This document shows, one piece after another, positions 44,580-54,700 of a stretch of DNA of 64,000 nucleotides. Source of the stretch: Zoogloea sp021286885 (GTDB lineage: Bacteria > Pseudomonadota > Gammaproteobacteria > Burkholderiales > Rhodocyclaceae); assembly GCF_041915215.1 (NCBI RefSeq), contig NZ_JAYSBV010000003.1; one strand, written 5' to 3'. The translations under genes and the position numbers were made by a program. Under the pieces are notes generated by a model, which saw only the letters and a program-made list of their open reading frames with translations, was not told the DNA's origin and did no database searches. Position 1 is the stretch's first letter. Each line of letters opens with the position of its first letter.

Positions 44580-45254
44580 TTACTCGATCTCGATCTTCAG
44601 CTGCTTGCTGCGCGCCACTCGCTCGGCCTGGATGAGTTCGGCGATGTCGGTGTTGCGGTTTTTGAGGGCCCAGGATTCGGCGGTTTCCTTCTGGTCGTTT
44701 TGCCAGTCGATATTGGCGCCGGCCTTGAGCAGGCGCACGACCACCGCCTCGTGGCCATTGCGGGCCGCGTACATCAGGGGGGTGCTCTGATTGGGCGCAA
44801 GGCGGTTGGGGTCGGCGCCCTTGGCCAACAGGCGTTCGACAACCGCGACCTGGCCTTCGAACGCGGCATAAAGAAGCGGGTTCCAGCCGGCGTGCTCAAA
44901 GCTGGCGCCGGCTGCGAGCAGCAGATCCACCACCTTCACATAGCCCTTGAGGCTGGCCAGCATCAGCGCGGTGTCGCCGGCTGGGTTGCGGGCATCCAGC
45001 CGGGCGCCCTGGCGGATCAGGGCTTCGACCACGGCGGGTTGGTCTTCCCGGGCGGCAAGGATGAGCAAGGTGTTGCCGTGGGCGTCGGTGGCGTTCACGT
45101 CCATGCCCTTTTGCACCCACTGGGTGACGGCGGCGGCATCGCCCAACTTGGTGGCGGTGAGCAGGTCATCCAGCGTTGCGGCAGCCAGGGCGTTACCGCC
45201 CAGGTGCAGGCCCAGGCTCAGGGCGATCAGATGCAGGCAGCGGCGGGCTTTCAT
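44580..45254 (-). CDS. Periplasmic ankyrin-repeat protein
   Basis: Exported protein of 224 residues. A signal peptide ends near NALAAA, followed by about five ankyrin repeats (for example GNTLLILAAREDQPAVVEAL and STPLMYAARNGHEAVVV). Such proteins mediate protein-protein contacts; the partner is unknown. The ATG overlaps the tatD stop as ATGA, so it is the last gene of the mltG-tmk-holB-pilZ-tatD group. Confidence 0.88.
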   Translation of the reverse strand: MKARRCLHLIALSLGLHLGGNALAAATLDDLLTATKLGDAAAVTQWVQKGMDVNATDAHGNTLLILAAREDQPAVVEALIRQGARLDARNPAGDTALMLASLKGYVKVVDLLLAAGASFEHAGWNPLLYAAFEGQVAVVERLLAKGADPNRLAPNQSTPLMYAARNGHEAVVVRLLKAGANIDWQNDQKETAESWALKNRNTDIAELIQAERVARSKQLKIEIE

Positions 45255-46021
45255 GGGCGGGCATCCTTGAACAAACGGAAGAAGTTGGTCGTGGTGATTT
45301 CGGCAATGTGGGCCAGGGTTTCGCCCCGGGCATCGGCCACCGCCTGGGCCACGTGGCGCACGTAGGCCGGCTGGTTGGTCTTGCCCCGGAAGGGCACCGG
45401 CGCCAGATAGGGCGAGTCGGTCTCCACCAGCAACCGGTCGGCAGGCACATAGCGGGCCACTTCGCGCAGGGATGCGGCGTTCTTGAAGCTGACAATGCCC
45501 GAGAGGGAAATGTAAAAGCCCAGCTCCAGGGAGGCCCGGGCCACCTCCAGGCTCTCGGTGAAGCAGTGCATCACCCCACCGGCCACGCCGGCCTCTTCTT
45601 CGGCCATCACGCGCAGGGTGTCGGCGGCGGAATCCCGGGTGTGGATGATGAGGGGCTTGGCGCAGCGCTTGGCGGCCCGGATGTGGGTGCGAAAACGCGC
45701 CCGCTGCCATTCGGGGGCATCCTTGTGCCAGTAGTAGTCCAGCCCGGTTTCGCCAATGGCGACCACCTTGGGGTGGGCGGCGAGTTCGAGCAGGCGGGCT
45801 TCGTCCGGTTCCTCGCATTCCGCGTTGTCCGGGTGCACGCCCACCGAGGCGTAAATATGGGGATGGCGCTCGGCCACGCCCAGCACGCCGGGCAAGGTTT
45901 CGAGCTTGACCGCAGCGCACAGGGCGTGGGTCACGCCATTTTCGGCCATGGCAGCAAGCATGGCCTCTTCCTGGTTGATGAGATCCGGAAAATCCAGGTG
46001 GCAGTGGGAATCTACAAGCAT
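45251..46021 (-). CDS. TatD family metal-dependent hydrolase (YcfH-like)
   Basis: TIM-barrel metallohydrolase of 256 residues, a predicted deoxyribonuclease. All family motifs are present: VDSHCHLDF at the start, IGETGLDYYW, IIHTRDS, HCFTES and LLVETDSPYLAP. I use the ATG at 46021, which gives the standard N-terminus; the frame upstream is not conserved. YcfH-type genes downstream of holB and pilZ are the typical order. Confidence 0.92.
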   Translation of the reverse strand: MLVDSHCHLDFPDLINQEEAMLAAMAENGVTHALCAAVKLETLPGVLGVAERHPHIYASVGVHPDNAECEEPDEARLLELAAHPKVVAIGETGLDYYWHKDAPEWQRARFRTHIRAAKRCAKPLIIHTRDSAADTLRVMAEEEAGVAGGVMHCFTESLEVARASLELGFYISLSGIVSFKNAASLREVARYVPADRLLVETDSPYLAPVPFRGKTNQPAYVRHVAQAVADARGETLAHIAEITTTNFFRLFKDARP

Positions 46022-46147
46022 GGCGGGGGGGAAATTCTGCAAAGTCGGTCCTGCAAAGTCGGGGAGCGCAAAGCACGCGGCCCGGAGCAACGCGGGGGCG
46101 CGTCGCGACCGGGCCTGGTGGCGCCAGGGTTGGGGCTTCTTTGAGCG

Positions 46148-46516
46148 TTAAATCGTGTGGGTCGGTCGGGCCGAGCCCAAGTGGCCGGCCAGTACCTGTT
46201 CAATCCGGTGGCGCACCACCTGGCCTGCTTCATCCGAGCCAAACTGAACGCCGATGCCCTGGGTCTTGTTGCCCTGGGCATTGGCCGGCGTCACCCACAC
46301 CACGGTGCCCGTAACCGGGTGCTTGGTCGGGTCTTCCATGAGTTGCAGCAGCATGAAGATGCCGTCCCCGATCTTGTACTCCCGGGCCGTCGGCACGAAC
46401 AATGCGCCGTTCTTGATGAAGGGCATGTAGGCCGCGTAGAGGGCGGATTTGGAGTTGATGTTGAGGGAGAGCACACTGGGCCGCGCTGCCGCAGGCCGTT
46501 TCACCGCATCGTTCAT
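46148..46516 (-). CDS. pilZ: Type IV pilus PilZ protein
   Basis: PilZ-domain protein of 122 residues closely resembling the founding PilZ of Pseudomonas (SALYAAYMPFIKNGALFVPT; GDGIFMLLQLMEDP; VVWVTPANAQGN). Like that protein it lacks the RxxxR motif needed to bind cyclic di-GMP, so it probably acts in pilus assembly through protein contacts. It overlaps holB by ATGA, as in other proteobacteria. Confidence 0.92.
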   Translation of the reverse strand: MNDAVKRPAAARPSVLSLNINSKSALYAAYMPFIKNGALFVPTAREYKIGDGIFMLLQLMEDPTKHPVTGTVVWVTPANAQGNKTQGIGVQFGSDEAGQVVRHRIEQVLAGHLGSARPTHTI

Positions 46517-47613
46517 TTGCGTACCGTTGATCCAGCAGGCCGGCTCAAACTGCGGGCATACCGCAGGAGCATGTCTTCAAGGAAAAGCCGCGCATTGAGC
46601 GGGTGTTGGGACACCCGGCGCGACTGGGTGACTTCATTGTAACAGGCCAGGGCCCCATCCACCCCCAGCCTTTGGGCCAGGGCCGCAAGCGCGGCTTGAT
46701 GGGTCGGGAAGAAGCGCACCGGGCCGCCCAGACGCAGGCTGACCAGATCCGCGACCCAGCGCTGGAGCCAGTCGGCCAGGGTGGCGAGGGTGAGCCCGCT
46801 GGCCTGGGCCTCCTTGCCCTTGATCCAGGCTTCCCAATCCCCCGCCAGATGGAGCGCCGAGCGCTGGGGCAGGCCGCCGATGTCGGTCACGAAGCGCTGG
46901 AGCTGGGCTGCCCCGCCCGCTTCGGCCAAGGCCTGGGCCGCCAGGGGCATGCCGCCCACAAAGGCCAGCAGCGCCGGCGCATCCTGATTGCCCTGGGCTG
47001 CCAACCAGGCGTGGGCCGCGTCGGCCTGAGGACGCGGAAAAGTCCAGGTCTGGCAACGGCTGCGGATGGTGGGCAGCAGCCGGCGCGGGTGGGAGGAAAT
47101 CAGCAGAAAGGTGGTCTGGGTGGTGGGTTCTTCCAGCAGCTTGAGGAGCGCATTGGCGGTAAAGGGGTTCATGGCCTCGGCGGGATCCAGGATCACCACC
47201 CGGCCTCCGCCCCGATGCCCGCCCGTGGTGAGGGCCTGCTGCAGATCGCGGATCTGTTCGATCAGGATCTGGCGGCTGGCGGCCTTCTCCTTGTCTTTGT
47301 CCTTATCCTTATCTTTTGCGCGCTCTTGGTCGGCGCCCTCATCGGCACGTTCTTCCTGGTCGGCGGCAGGAATCACCCGCAGCAGATCCGGATGATTGCC
47401 GGCGAGGCGCCATTGGCAGCTTTCACACTGGCCACAGGCGTGGCCATCGGGGCCAGGCCGGGCGCACAGCAGACGCGCTGCCAGGGCCTCGGCAAAATCC
47501 CGCTTGCCGCCGCCGGCTGGGCCGGCAAACAGCAGCGCATGGGGCAGGCGCCCGGCCCGGTCCAGGGCCCGCTGCCACAGGGCCGTCTGCCAGGGGTGAA
47601 CCTGCCCCGCCAT
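46513..47613 (-). CDS. holB: DNA polymerase III delta' subunit
   Basis: Clamp-loader subunit of 366 residues. The N-terminal AAA+ fold has a modified P-loop (LFAGPAGGGKRDFAEALAA) and a Cys4 zinc module (LLCARPG ... CGQCESC). A Lys/Asp-alternating insert (AKDKDKDKDKEK, about residue 105) encoded by imperfect six-base repeats interrupts the domain and is not typical. LLKLLEEPTTQTTFLLIS and SRCQTWTFPRP are classic delta' motifs. It is coupled to tmk by a one-base TGATG overlap. Confidence 0.93.
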   Translation of the reverse strand: MAGQVHPWQTALWQRALDRAGRLPHALLFAGPAGGGKRDFAEALAARLLCARPGPDGHACGQCESCQWRLAGNHPDLLRVIPAADQEERADEGADQERAKDKDKDKDKEKAASRQILIEQIRDLQQALTTGGHRGGGRVVILDPAEAMNPFTANALLKLLEEPTTQTTFLLISSHPRRLLPTIRSRCQTWTFPRPQADAAHAWLAAQGNQDAPALLAFVGGMPLAAQALAEAGGAAQLQRFVTDIGGLPQRSALHLAGDWEAWIKGKEAQASGLTLATLADWLQRWVADLVSLRLGGPVRFFPTHQAALAALAQRLGVDGALACYNEVTQSRRVSQHPLNARLFLEDMLLRYARSLSRPAGSTVRK

Positions 47614-48227
47614 CAGAAGCAGGCCTCCAGAATCAGGGCTTCCACCTGCTGACGAATGGCGTCCGGGGTCTGGCTGGCATCGACCACCCGCACCCGGGTC
47701 GGGTCAGCCGCAGCGCGGGCGAGGTAGGCGGCCCGCACCCGCTCGAAGAAATCGGCCTTCTCCCGCTCGAAACGGTCGGGGGCCTGGCCGGTGCCGGATA
47801 GGCGGCGGGCGGCTTCTTTCGGATCCAGATCAAAAATCAGGGTCAGATCGGGTTGCAGATGGGGATGCACCCAGGCTTCCAGCTGGGCAAAGCGTGTCGC
47901 ATCCAGCCCCCGCCCACCCACCTGATAGGCGTAAGTGGCGTCGGTAAAGCGGTCGGACACCACCCATTGGCCGGCGGCCAGCGCTGGCTCGATGCGGGCG
48001 GCCAGGTGTTCCTTGCGGGCGGCAAACATCAGCAGGGCTTCGGTTTCGAGATGCATGGGCTCGTGCAGCAGCAGCTCGCGCAGCTTTTCGCCCAGGGGGG
48101 TGCCACCGGGTTCACGGGTCTGGAGCACGGTAATGCCCCGGGCCTGGATGAGTGCGACGGCGGCGGCAATCTGGCTGCTCTTGCCGGCGCCATCGATGCC
48201 TTCAAAGGTGATGAAACGCGACTTCAC
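47613..48227 (-). CDS. tmk: Thymidylate kinase
   Basis: Phosphorylates dTMP to dTDP. The 204-residue protein has the P-loop FEGIDGAGKSSQ, the DRF motif in VSDRFTDATYAYQ and a LID region (RRLSGTGQAPDRFEREK). It overlaps mltG by ATGA and holB by one base. Confidence 0.96.
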   Translation of the reverse strand: MKSRFITFEGIDGAGKSSQIAAAVALIQARGITVLQTREPGGTPLGEKLRELLLHEPMHLETEALLMFAARKEHLAARIEPALAAGQWVVSDRFTDATYAYQVGGRGLDATRFAQLEAWVHPHLQPDLTLIFDLDPKEAARRLSGTGQAPDRFEREKADFFERVRAAYLARAAADPTRVRVVDASQTPDAIRQQVEALILEACF

Positions 48228-49228
48228 GGTTTGGCTGACTTTCTGATGTATTGATTCACGGCCCGGTTGTGCTCCTCCAGACTGCGGCTGAAGGCGCTGG
48301 AGCCATCGCCCCGGGCCACAAAGTAAAGGTAATCGGTGCGCGGCGGATGCAGGGCCGCCTTGAGGGCCGCTGCGCCAGGCATCGCAATCGGGGTGGGCGG
48401 CAGGCCGCTCCGGGTGTAGGTATTGTAGGGGGTATCGGCGAGCAGATCCCGCTTGCGCAGGTTGCCGTCAAAGGCATCGCCCAGGCCGTAGATCACGGTG
48501 GGATCGGTCTGGAGCAACATTCCCTGGCGCAGCCGGTTCACAAACACCGAGGCAACCTTGGGCCGGTCGGCCGCTTGGCCGGTTTCTTTTTCGACGATTG
48601 AAGCCATGATCAGGGCTTCGTAGGCGCTGCGGTAAGGCAGGCCTTCGGCGCGCCCGGCCCATTCCCGCCCGAGCACGTCCTGCATGTGGCGGGCCGCCCG
48701 GCGCAGCACCGCCAGATCGGAAGATTGGCGCGCAAACAGGTAGGTATCGGGGAAGAACAGGCCTTCCGGGTGGCGGGCATCCAGCCCCAACTGGGCGATC
48801 AGCGCCGCATCGCTCAGGCCCCGGGTGTCGTGGCGCAGGTCGGGGTGGCGGTCCAGCGCGGCGCGCACCTGGCGGATGTTCCAGCCCTCGATCAGGGCCA
48901 GCTCGGCCTGGGTGCTATCGCCCCGGCTCAGGCGATCCAGCAGGCGCAGGGGCGTGATGCCCTGCTCCAGCTCATAGCTGCCGGCCTTGATCAGATTGTC
49001 TTGGCGGGTGATGCGTGCCAGCCAGACCAGCAGCTGGGGCGGTACGTTGACACCCGAATCCACAATCTGGCGTGCGATCTGGCGCATGCCCGAACCCGGC
49101 TCCAGGGTCACACTGAGGGTGGGCTGCTTGAGGGACAGGGGCGATTGTGCGAACCACACCATTGCGCCCACAGCGAGTGTGAGGAGACTCACACACAAAA
49201 TGAATAAACGGGTAATCAGACGCTTCAT
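48224..49228 (-). CDS. mltG: Endolytic murein transglycosylase MltG (YceG)
   Basis: Membrane-anchored transglycosylase that releases nascent glycan strands, 334 residues. One N-terminal TM (about 7-27) is followed by a LysM-like region and the YceG catalytic domain with the Glu of MASIVEKETG, LLQTDPTVIYGLG and YNTYTRSGLPPTPIAMPG. The start at 49228 gives MKRLITRLF; an in-frame upstream extension is not conserved. First gene of the mltG-tmk-holB-pilZ operon. Confidence 0.94.
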   Translation of the reverse strand: MKRLITRLFILCVSLLTLAVGAMVWFAQSPLSLKQPTLSVTLEPGSGMRQIARQIVDSGVNVPPQLLVWLARITRQDNLIKAGSYELEQGITPLRLLDRLSRGDSTQAELALIEGWNIRQVRAALDRHPDLRHDTRGLSDAALIAQLGLDARHPEGLFFPDTYLFARQSSDLAVLRRAARHMQDVLGREWAGRAEGLPYRSAYEALIMASIVEKETGQAADRPKVASVFVNRLRQGMLLQTDPTVIYGLGDAFDGNLRKRDLLADTPYNTYTRSGLPPTPIAMPGAAALKAALHPPRTDYLYFVARGDGSSAFSRSLEEHNRAVNQYIRKSAKP

Positions 49229-49369
49229 CGGGGAACTGACCGCCCAAAAGCGTACCAAAATAGCAGGGCGATACTGAAAATTTGCAAGGTAAGCGCGACG
49301 AACGCAAATCAGGCAGACAAGGGCGCGAAAATTGCTAGGCAATAACGCAGCCCCGGCGCGGTGAGCCCC

Positions 49370-49375
49370 TATAAT
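49370..49375 (+). promoter_or_regulatory. Candidate -10 box for ygfZ
   Basis: A consensus TATAAT lies 48 bases before the ygfZ start, in the divergent gap shared with mltG. No good -35 box is found at the proper spacing. Confidence 0.4.
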
Positions 49376-49422
49376 AGCGCGCAAACCGCTTTGAGACTCG
49401 TTTTTGCGACAGGACAACAGAG

Positions 49423-50454
49423 ATGAACGCAACTTGGCAATCCCATCTGGGCGCCCTCGGCGCCAGGTTCTCGGAACATTCAGTCAAGTTCAATGAGGAC
49501 GAGCGCTGCGACGTGGCCCTGGCAGCCCAGGGCACGGTAGTTGTACCCCTTGAACACCTGGGTGTGATCCGGGCGAACGGTGAAGATGCAGCAATCCTGC
49601 TGCACAACCTGTTCTCCAACGATGTAAAGAAGCTGGGCTCCAATGAGGCCCAGTTCACCAGCTTCAACAGCCCCAAGGGCCGCATGCTGGCCAGCATCCT
49701 GCTGTGGCGGGACGGGGGCGACTACCTGCTCGCCCTGTCTTCCGACATCCACGCAGCCATGCTCAAGAAGCTGTCCATGTTCATCCTGCGCTCCAAGGTG
49801 CGCCTGATGGACGACAGCGGCGACAGCGTGCTGCTGGGTCTGGCTGGGCCCCAGGCCGGTGCTGCCCTTGAGGCCGCCGGCCTGGGCATCCCCGGCGCCC
49901 CCCGGGCCACCGCCGGTGGCGTGGCCAGCGTGGTGCGCCTGGATGGGGCCCGCTTCGTGGTGCTCGCCCCCCTGGCCGAAGCTCAGGATCTGTGGAAGAA
50001 GTTCGTGGCTGCCGGGGCCCAGCCCGCCGGCACTGCTGCATGGCGCTGGCTCGACATCCGCGAGGGTCTGCCCACCGTCACCGCTGCGGTGCAGGAAGAG
50101 TTTGTGCCCCAAATGATCAACTACGATCTGATCGGCGGCGTGAGCTTCAACAAGGGCTGCTACCCCGGCCAGGAAATCGTGGCCCGCACCCACTACCTGG
50201 GCAAGCTCAAGAAGCGCATGTACCGGATGCACCTGGATCACGCCACCGCGCCCGCCGTGGGGGCCGACGTGTACGCCCCCGACTTTGGCGATCAATCCGC
50301 CGGCAAGGTGGTGAACGTGGCCCCGGCCCCCAACGGCGGCCACGAGCTGCTGGTGGTGCTCCAGACCTCCAGCGCCGAAGCCGGACAGGTGCGCCTGGGC
50401 GCCCCCGACGGCCCCCAGCTGGTGCAACAGCCCCTGCCCTACGCCCTGGGCTGA
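49423..50454 (+). CDS. ygfZ: Folate-binding iron-sulfur cluster protein YgfZ
   Basis: GcvT-like protein that supports iron-sulfur enzymes in a folate-dependent way, 343 residues. The YgfZ signature KGCYPGQEIVARTHYLGK, with its essential Cys, is intact. The GcvT-like folate domain is in the N-terminal half (LFSNDVKKLGSNEAQFTSF). Divergent from mltG, as in many betaproteobacteria. A strong terminator follows it. Confidence 0.94.
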   Translation: MNATWQSHLGALGARFSEHSVKFNEDERCDVALAAQGTVVVPLEHLGVIRANGEDAAILLHNLFSNDVKKLGSNEAQFTSFNSPKGRMLASILLWRDGGDYLLALSSDIHAAMLKKLSMFILRSKVRLMDDSGDSVLLGLAGPQAGAALEAAGLGIPGAPRATAGGVASVVRLDGARFVVLAPLAEAQDLWKKFVAAGAQPAGTAAWRWLDIREGLPTVTAAVQEEFVPQMINYDLIGGVSFNKGCYPGQEIVARTHYLGKLKKRMYRMHLDHATAPAVGADVYAPDFGDQSAGKVVNVAPAPNGGHELLVVLQTSSAEAGQVRLGAPDGPQLVQQPLPYALG

Positions 50455-50500
50455 TCTGAGCGCGGATCTGTACTAAGCTGCGCCTTTCCGGTTCAGCCCC

Positions 50501-50530
50501 AACGCCCCGGTTCGCCGGGGCGTTTGTTTT
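50501..50530 (+). terminator. Rho-independent terminator after ygfZ
   Basis: AACGCCCCGG-TTCG-CCGGGGCGTT is a perfect 10-bp stem with a UUCG-type loop, followed by TGTTTT. Confidence 0.9.
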
Positions 50531-50542
50531 GGAGACCTGCCC

Positions 50543-50842
50543 ATGCCCGCCCCCCAGCCCTCCCATTACTACATCTACTACCCCATCCGGCTCGGCCAGG
50601 AAGGCGATCTGGCGCGGGTGCTTGATCTGATCCAGGCCGATCTGGCCCGGGGCCTGGGCATCCGGGGCCGCTACCTGCGCAAGGCTGACGATCCGTGGAC
50701 CTGGATGGAAATCTACGAAAACGTGCCCGACCCCACTGCCTTTGAAACCGCCCTGGCCAGCGCCCTGGAAGCCCACGGCTTTGCCCGGTTTCTGGAAGAA
50801 GGCCGCCACCGCCACGTGGAGCGCTTCATCCCATGTGCCTGA
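50543..50842 (+). CDS. DUF4936 family protein
   Basis: Small protein of 99 residues (HYYIYYPIRLGQEGDLARVL ... WTWMEIYENVPDP) resembling DUF4936, known to me mainly from betaproteobacteria. The fold looks like a dimeric alpha/beta barrel, similar to EthD or monooxygenase-type small proteins. Function unknown. GGAGA lies nine bases before the ATG. It overlaps the NRDE gene by 10 bp, so the two are co-translated. Confidence 0.75.
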   Translation: MPAPQPSHYYIYYPIRLGQEGDLARVLDLIQADLARGLGIRGRYLRKADDPWTWMEIYENVPDPTAFETALASALEAHGFARFLEEGRHRHVERFIPCA

Positions 50843-51639
50843 TCCTTGCCGCCTGGGGTCAGCACCCGGAGTTCCCGCTCATCATCGCGGCCAATCGGGA
50901 CGAATACTTCGCCCGCCCGGCCGCGCCCCTGGGTTGGTGGCCCGCCCCGGCGGGCCAGGCCTCCAGTACGCCCGCCATCCTTGCGGGCCGGGATCTGGAA
51001 GCAGGCGGCACCTGGATGGGTTTTGGTGCCGATGGCAGCATGGCCGCCCTCACCAACTTTCGCGATCCGGCCCGGCTGCGCCCCGAGGCCCCGAGCCGGG
51101 GCCGGCTGGTGCCGGATTTCATCACCCAGCCCGGCGATACCCGGGCCCGGCTTGCCCACTGCGCTCGCCAGGCCGAAGGCTGCAACCCCTTCAACCTGCT
51201 GGGCTGGGATGGGCAGCAGCTGGGCATCCTCGAGAGCGAAACCCCCAGCGACCCGCTGCGCCTGCTGGCGCCGGGCATCCACGGGCTTTCCAATCGGCTG
51301 CTCAACACCCCCTGGCCCAAGCTGACCCGGGCCAAGGCCGGGCTTGCCGCCCTGCTCCCGCAGCTGAGCGCCGACGTTCTGGGCACAGCCCCCCTCACCG
51401 CCCTGCTCCACGACGACCGCCCCGCGCCGGATGCCGAACTCCCCAAGACCGGCGTACCCCTGGGCTGGGAGCGCATGCTTTCCAGCCTTTTCATCCGGGC
51501 GCCCGGTTACGGCACCCGCTGCACTACCGTGGCGCTGCTCGATCAGGCGGGCACCTGGCAGATTCATGAAACCACCTGGAACGCCTGCGGTCAGTGGGCA
51601 GGCCGGGTGAGCATGCGCATCCCGCCTGCACGCCTATAA
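50833..51639 (+). CDS. NRDE family protein (TANGO2-like)
   Basis: Protein of 268 residues starting at Cys2 with MCLILAAW, like N-terminal-nucleophile-type proteins, and carrying the family motif IAANRDEYFARP. Further conserved pieces are LAGRDLEAGGTWMGF and GLSNRLLNTPWPK. The eukaryotic homologue TANGO2 is linked to metabolic disease and haem handling, but the bacterial role is not known. It overlaps the DUF4936 gene. Confidence 0.88.
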   Translation: MCLILAAWGQHPEFPLIIAANRDEYFARPAAPLGWWPAPAGQASSTPAILAGRDLEAGGTWMGFGADGSMAALTNFRDPARLRPEAPSRGRLVPDFITQPGDTRARLAHCARQAEGCNPFNLLGWDGQQLGILESETPSDPLRLLAPGIHGLSNRLLNTPWPKLTRAKAGLAALLPQLSADVLGTAPLTALLHDDRPAPDAELPKTGVPLGWERMLSSLFIRAPGYGTRCTTVALLDQAGTWQIHETTWNACGQWAGRVSMRIPPARL

Positions 51640-51719
51640 TCTCGACCCGACCCGGGCCCAACCCGTAGCCGTAGCCGAAGCCGCTTTCACCCTCCCCAGA
51701 CTTGAGCCGCGTTGTTTCC

Positions 51720-54700
51720 ATGAGTGCATCTTCCCAGCCGTCCTCCAGCCCCCTGCTTTCCCTGCTGCCCGGCCTCACCGCCCCCGAGCGCCTCAAACCC
51801 GGCCAGCGCCTGGACCTGCCCGCCCTGGCCGGTTCGGCAGATGCCCTGGCCATTGCCGGCCTCGCCCAACCGGGCCGCACCCTGCTGGTGATTACCGCCA
51901 ACCCGCTGGATGCACGCCGGCTGCTGGAAGAACTCGCCTGGCTCGCCCCGGGCCTGCGCACCCACCTGCTGCCCGACTGGGAAACCCTGCCCTACGACAA
52001 CTTTTCGCCCCACCAGGATCTGATCTCCGAGCGGCTTTCCACCCTCTACGCCATCAGCCGGGGAGAAGCCGACGTGGCCCTGGTGCCCGCCACCACCGCC
52101 CTGTACCGCATGGGGCCCCCGTCCTTTCTGGCGGCCTACACCTTCTTCCTCAAGCAGAAGGCGCGGCTGGACGTGGAAGGGCTGCGCAAGCAGATGATCC
52201 TGGGCGGCTATGCCCACGTGACCCAGGTCATGTCGCCGGGCGAATTCAGCATCCGGGGCGGGCTGGTGGATCTGTACCCCATGGGCTCGGCCCTGCCCTA
52301 CCGCCTTGATCTGTTCGACGACGAAATCGAAAGCATCAAGACCTTCGATCCGGACACCCAGCGCACCGTGTATCCGGTGCAGGAAATCCGCCTGCTCCCG
52401 GCCCGCGAGTTTCCCATGGACGAAGCCGGGCGCACCCGCTTCCGGGGCCGCTTCCGGGAAAGCATCGAAGGCGACCCGACCCGCAGCACCATCTACAAGG
52501 ATGTGTCCAACGGCATCGCCCCGGCGGGGATCGAGTACTACCTGCCCCTGTTCTTTGACGAAACCGCCACCCTGTTCGACTACCTGCCCGCCGATACCCC
52601 GGTGCTGCTGCACCGCAACGTCTCGGGCGCAGCCGAAGATTTCTGGAAGGAGGCCCGCAGCCGCCACAAGCTGCTGGGCTGCGACAAGGCCCGGCCCATC
52701 CTGCCCCCCGAGCAGCTGTTTGTACCTGCCGAACACTTCTTCACCCGGCTCAAGGACTTGCGTCGGCTGAGCATCCCCGAAGGCGTGGCCGAGGGCCCGG
52801 CCCGGGGGCTGCCGGATGTGTCGGTGGAGCGCAAGGCCAGCGATCCGCTGCATCGCTTCAAGCAGTTTTGCGCCGTGTTTGGTGGCCGGGTGCTGGTGCT
52901 GGCCGAGTCTGCCGGGCGCCAGCAGACCATCACCGAATACTTTGCCGAATACGGCCTCAAGCCCAGCCCCTGTGCAGATCTGGGCGGTTTTGTGGCGGGC
53001 GATGCGCCCCTGGCCCTGGCCACCGCCCCCCTGGGCGGCGGCTTCATCCTGCCGGAAGCCGGGCTCGCTGTTGTCACCGAAAGCGAGCTATACGCCGCCA
53101 CCGCCCGCACCCGCCAGAAGCGCGACAACCGCAAGGCCGCCAGCGTTGAAGGCTGGCTGCGGGATCTGTCCGAACTGAAACCCGGCGACCCGGTGGTCCA
53201 CGCCAGCCACGGCATTGGCCGTTACATGGGCCTGGTGCACATGAACCTGGGCGAAGGCGATGCCGAGTTCCTGCACCTGGAGTACGCCAACGGCGACAAG
53301 CTCTACGTGCCGGTGTCCCAGCTGCATGTGATCACCCGCTACGCCGGGGCCGACCCGGAAGGCGTCAGCCTCCACGCCCTGGGCAGCGGCCAGTGGGAAA
53401 AAGCCCGCAAGAAGGCCGCCATGCAGGTGCGCGATACCGCCGCCGAGCTGCTCGCCCTCTACGCCCAGCGGGCCGCCCGCAAGGGGCACGCCTTCGACTT
53501 CAAGCAGCACGATCTGGAAGCCTTTGCCGACGGCTTCGGCTTTGAAGAAACCCCCGACCAGCTCGCCGCCATCAATGCCGTGGTGGCCGACATGCGCTCG
53601 GGCCGGCCCATGGACCGGCTGGTGTGCGGCGACGTGGGCTTTGGCAAGACCGAAGTGGCCCTGCGCGCCGCCTTCATCGCGGTGGCCGACGGCAAACAGG
53701 TGGTTGTGCTGTGCCCCACCACCCTGCTCGCCGAACAGCATTACCAGACCTTCGCCGACCGCTTCGCCGATTGGCCCATCCGGGTGGCCGAGCTGTCACG
53801 CTTCAAGAGCGCCAAAGAGCAAACCGAAGCCATCAAGCAGCTGGGCGAGGGCAAGGTGGATATCCTCATCGGCACCCACCGGCTGCTGCAAAAGGACGTG
53901 AGCTTCAAGCGCCTGGGGCTGGTCATCATTGATGAAGAACACCGCTTCGGGGTGCGCCAGAAAGAATCCCTCAAGGCCCTGCGCAGCGAGGTGGACATCC
54001 TCACCCTTACCGCCACCCCCATCCCCCGCACCCTGGGCCTGGCCCTGGAAGGGCTGCGGGAGTTTTCGGTGATCGCCACCGCACCGCAAAAGCGCCTCGC
54101 CATCAAGACCTTCGTCCAGCCCCACAGCAAGGGCATCGTGCGCGAAGCGGTGCTGCGCGAGTTCAAGCGCGGCGGTCAGGTGTACTTCCTGCACAACGAA
54201 GTCGACACCATCGAAAACATGCGCCAGGCCCTGCAAGAGCTGCTGCCCGAAGCGCGCATCGCAGTGGGCCACGGCCAGCTGCCCGAGCGCGAGCTGGAGC
54301 GGGTGATGCGCGACTTCACCACCCAGCGGGCCAACCTGCTGCTGTGCACCACCATCATCGAAACCGGGATCAACATCCCCAGCGCCAACACCATCATCAT
54401 CAACCGGGCCGACCGCTTCGGTCTTGCCCAGCTGCACCAGCTGCGGGGCCGGGTCGGGCGCTCCCACCACCAGGCCTACGCCTACCTGCTCACCGACGCC
54501 CACGCCAAGCCCACCGCCCAGGCCCAAAAACGCCTGGAGGCCATCAGCATGATGGAGGAGCTGGGCTCCGGCTTCTATCTGGCCATGCAGGATCTGGAAA
54601 TCCGGGGCGCGGGCGAAGTGCTGGGCGACAACCAGTCTGGCGAAATCCAGCAAGTGGGGATGAGCCTTTACACCGAGATGCTGAAACGGGCGGTGCGCGA

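Noticed and set aside
44580..46076. One 498-codon frame covering the tatD region and the ankyrin gene
   Set aside because: The upstream part is an out-of-frame reading of tatD; the ankyrin protein starts at 45254 with its signal peptide.
46148..46516. PilZ as a cyclic di-GMP receptor
   Set aside because: The RxxxR motif is missing and the sequence follows the non-binding pilus-type PilZ.
48224..49432. MltG starting at 49432
   Set aside because: The 68 additional residues are not conserved and would put sequence before the TM anchor; the ATG at 49228 gives the normal start.
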